64,000 nucleotides of DNA, taken from Malaya genurostris. Its lineage: Eukaryota; Arthropoda; Insecta; Diptera; Culicidae. The notes beneath the pieces were generated by a model that saw only the letters and a list, made by a program, of their open reading frames with translations, searched no databases and was not told the origin of the DNA. This document shows positions 63,388 through 64,000 of this stretch, piece after piece (the first letter of the stretch is position 1; the number at the start of each line of letters is the position of its first letter). Location: assembly GCF_030247185.1 (NCBI RefSeq), contig NC_080572.1, positions 183,982,866-184,046,865 on the forward strand. The letters are read 5' to 3'. A program made the translations under genes and the position numbers.

Positions 63388-64000
63388 GTAGGTCCAGTTA
63401 GCTTTGATTGACAATATTTATATGGAACGATTCGGCTAACGAGACAAGTGCGGTGTAATTGATTCAAGTAGGTTAAAAAATGAATAACTATCACCCTGGG
63501 GGCGGAAGAGTAAAATATCTACAACTTACCTTTTCCGATTGAACAGCCGAGTGCTCGAAAAATTTGTTTTTTTTTCTTCATTCTGACAGATAGTTTTTTT
63601 TGCCGAGATTTATGGTATTGTGGGGATGATACATGACCGAGATTTTTCGCCGGTTTTACCTTTTTTATAAATATAAAAACGTGCTTAATCCACCTAGCAG
63701 TGAGATACCTTTTTTTATCATCCGCATGTGTTTCTCCAAGAATATTCTTCGGTGTTTTAGTTCTCATGACATTATTTTAATGACCGTCATTTCAAGCGTC
63801 AATTTAAAGTTCTATTCACTTGTTACCCTGTAATGTCGAAATTGCAAATCGGATCGAATTCGGAACCAGCATAACCGAAAACGATTCGTTTGGCCATAAA
63901 TTAATATGACGAATAAATTGCAATAGTTTTGAGTCCAACTTTGAAGCTTTTTCGAACTGTTATCTTCTATATCGGTATGAATTTTAAAAACTAATCACCC
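63388..64000. other. Probable intron or intergenic DNA, no feature seen
   Basis: AT-rich with T-runs. The stretch TTAATCCACCTAGCAGTGAG near 63687 resembles 20027-20045, a short interspersed repeat. Confidence 0.4.

Overview
This is AT-rich nuclear DNA from a dipteran insect, most likely a mosquito. The grounds are short GT-AG introns, a tRNA-derived SINE of the mosquito Feilai type, Tc1/mariner families known from mosquitoes (transposases of the DD37D and DD37E spacing), R1- and Jockey-type LINEs, and a very high density of nested miniature transposons. I cannot name the species from sequence alone.

Host genes are few. (1) A uracil phosphoribosyltransferase homologue (UPRT) lies on the minus strand: three 5' exons at 27397-28354 and the last exon at 401-583. 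Nearly everything from 584 to 27396 is therefore one intron of about 26.8 kb, stuffed with transposons and histone debris. (2) A secreted astacin zinc metalloprotease lies on the minus strand in six or seven exons (42360 down to about 38197). (3) Pescadillo, a ribosome biogenesis factor, lies on the plus strand (51694-53575). (4) A possible first coding exon of an unidentified plus-strand gene is at 63316-63387, and a possible partial exon sits at the left edge.

The most striking region is 6.9-19.5 kb. Two almost identical, fully intact Jockey-type LINEs (ORF1+ORF2, exact 4417-bp offset) lie head to tail. Tandem ~134-bp repeats, each with a TATA-like/Inr-like pair, precede and separate them. 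The outer edges carry a 13-bp duplication (8548-8560 and 19280-19292). The outer 5' end lies 33 bp downstream of a TATAAAA box in the sense orientation. A 2.16-kb block with broken histone H2B-H2A-H2B genes, their divergent promoter and a histone 3' stem-loop is embedded in the 5' UTR of the second LINE copy. A paralogue of the surrounding locus, without LINEs, lies at 47755-48625.

Elsewhere: an intact DD37D (maT-type) transposon with perfect inverted ends (4214-5526); a rearranged DD41D (rosa-type) element whose 5' half is replaced by an inverted copy of its own 3' end (35760-36684); a DD37E relic (46271-47542); a rosa-type/mariner composite (55.3-57.4 kb); a THAP-bearing P-like relic (54.4-55.2 kb); an R1-clade LINE inserted into a (TG)n microsatellite with an exact target duplication (58.8-60.4 kb); and several hAT-type MITE families whose 8-bp target duplications, including one site used twice, give a readable order of insertion.
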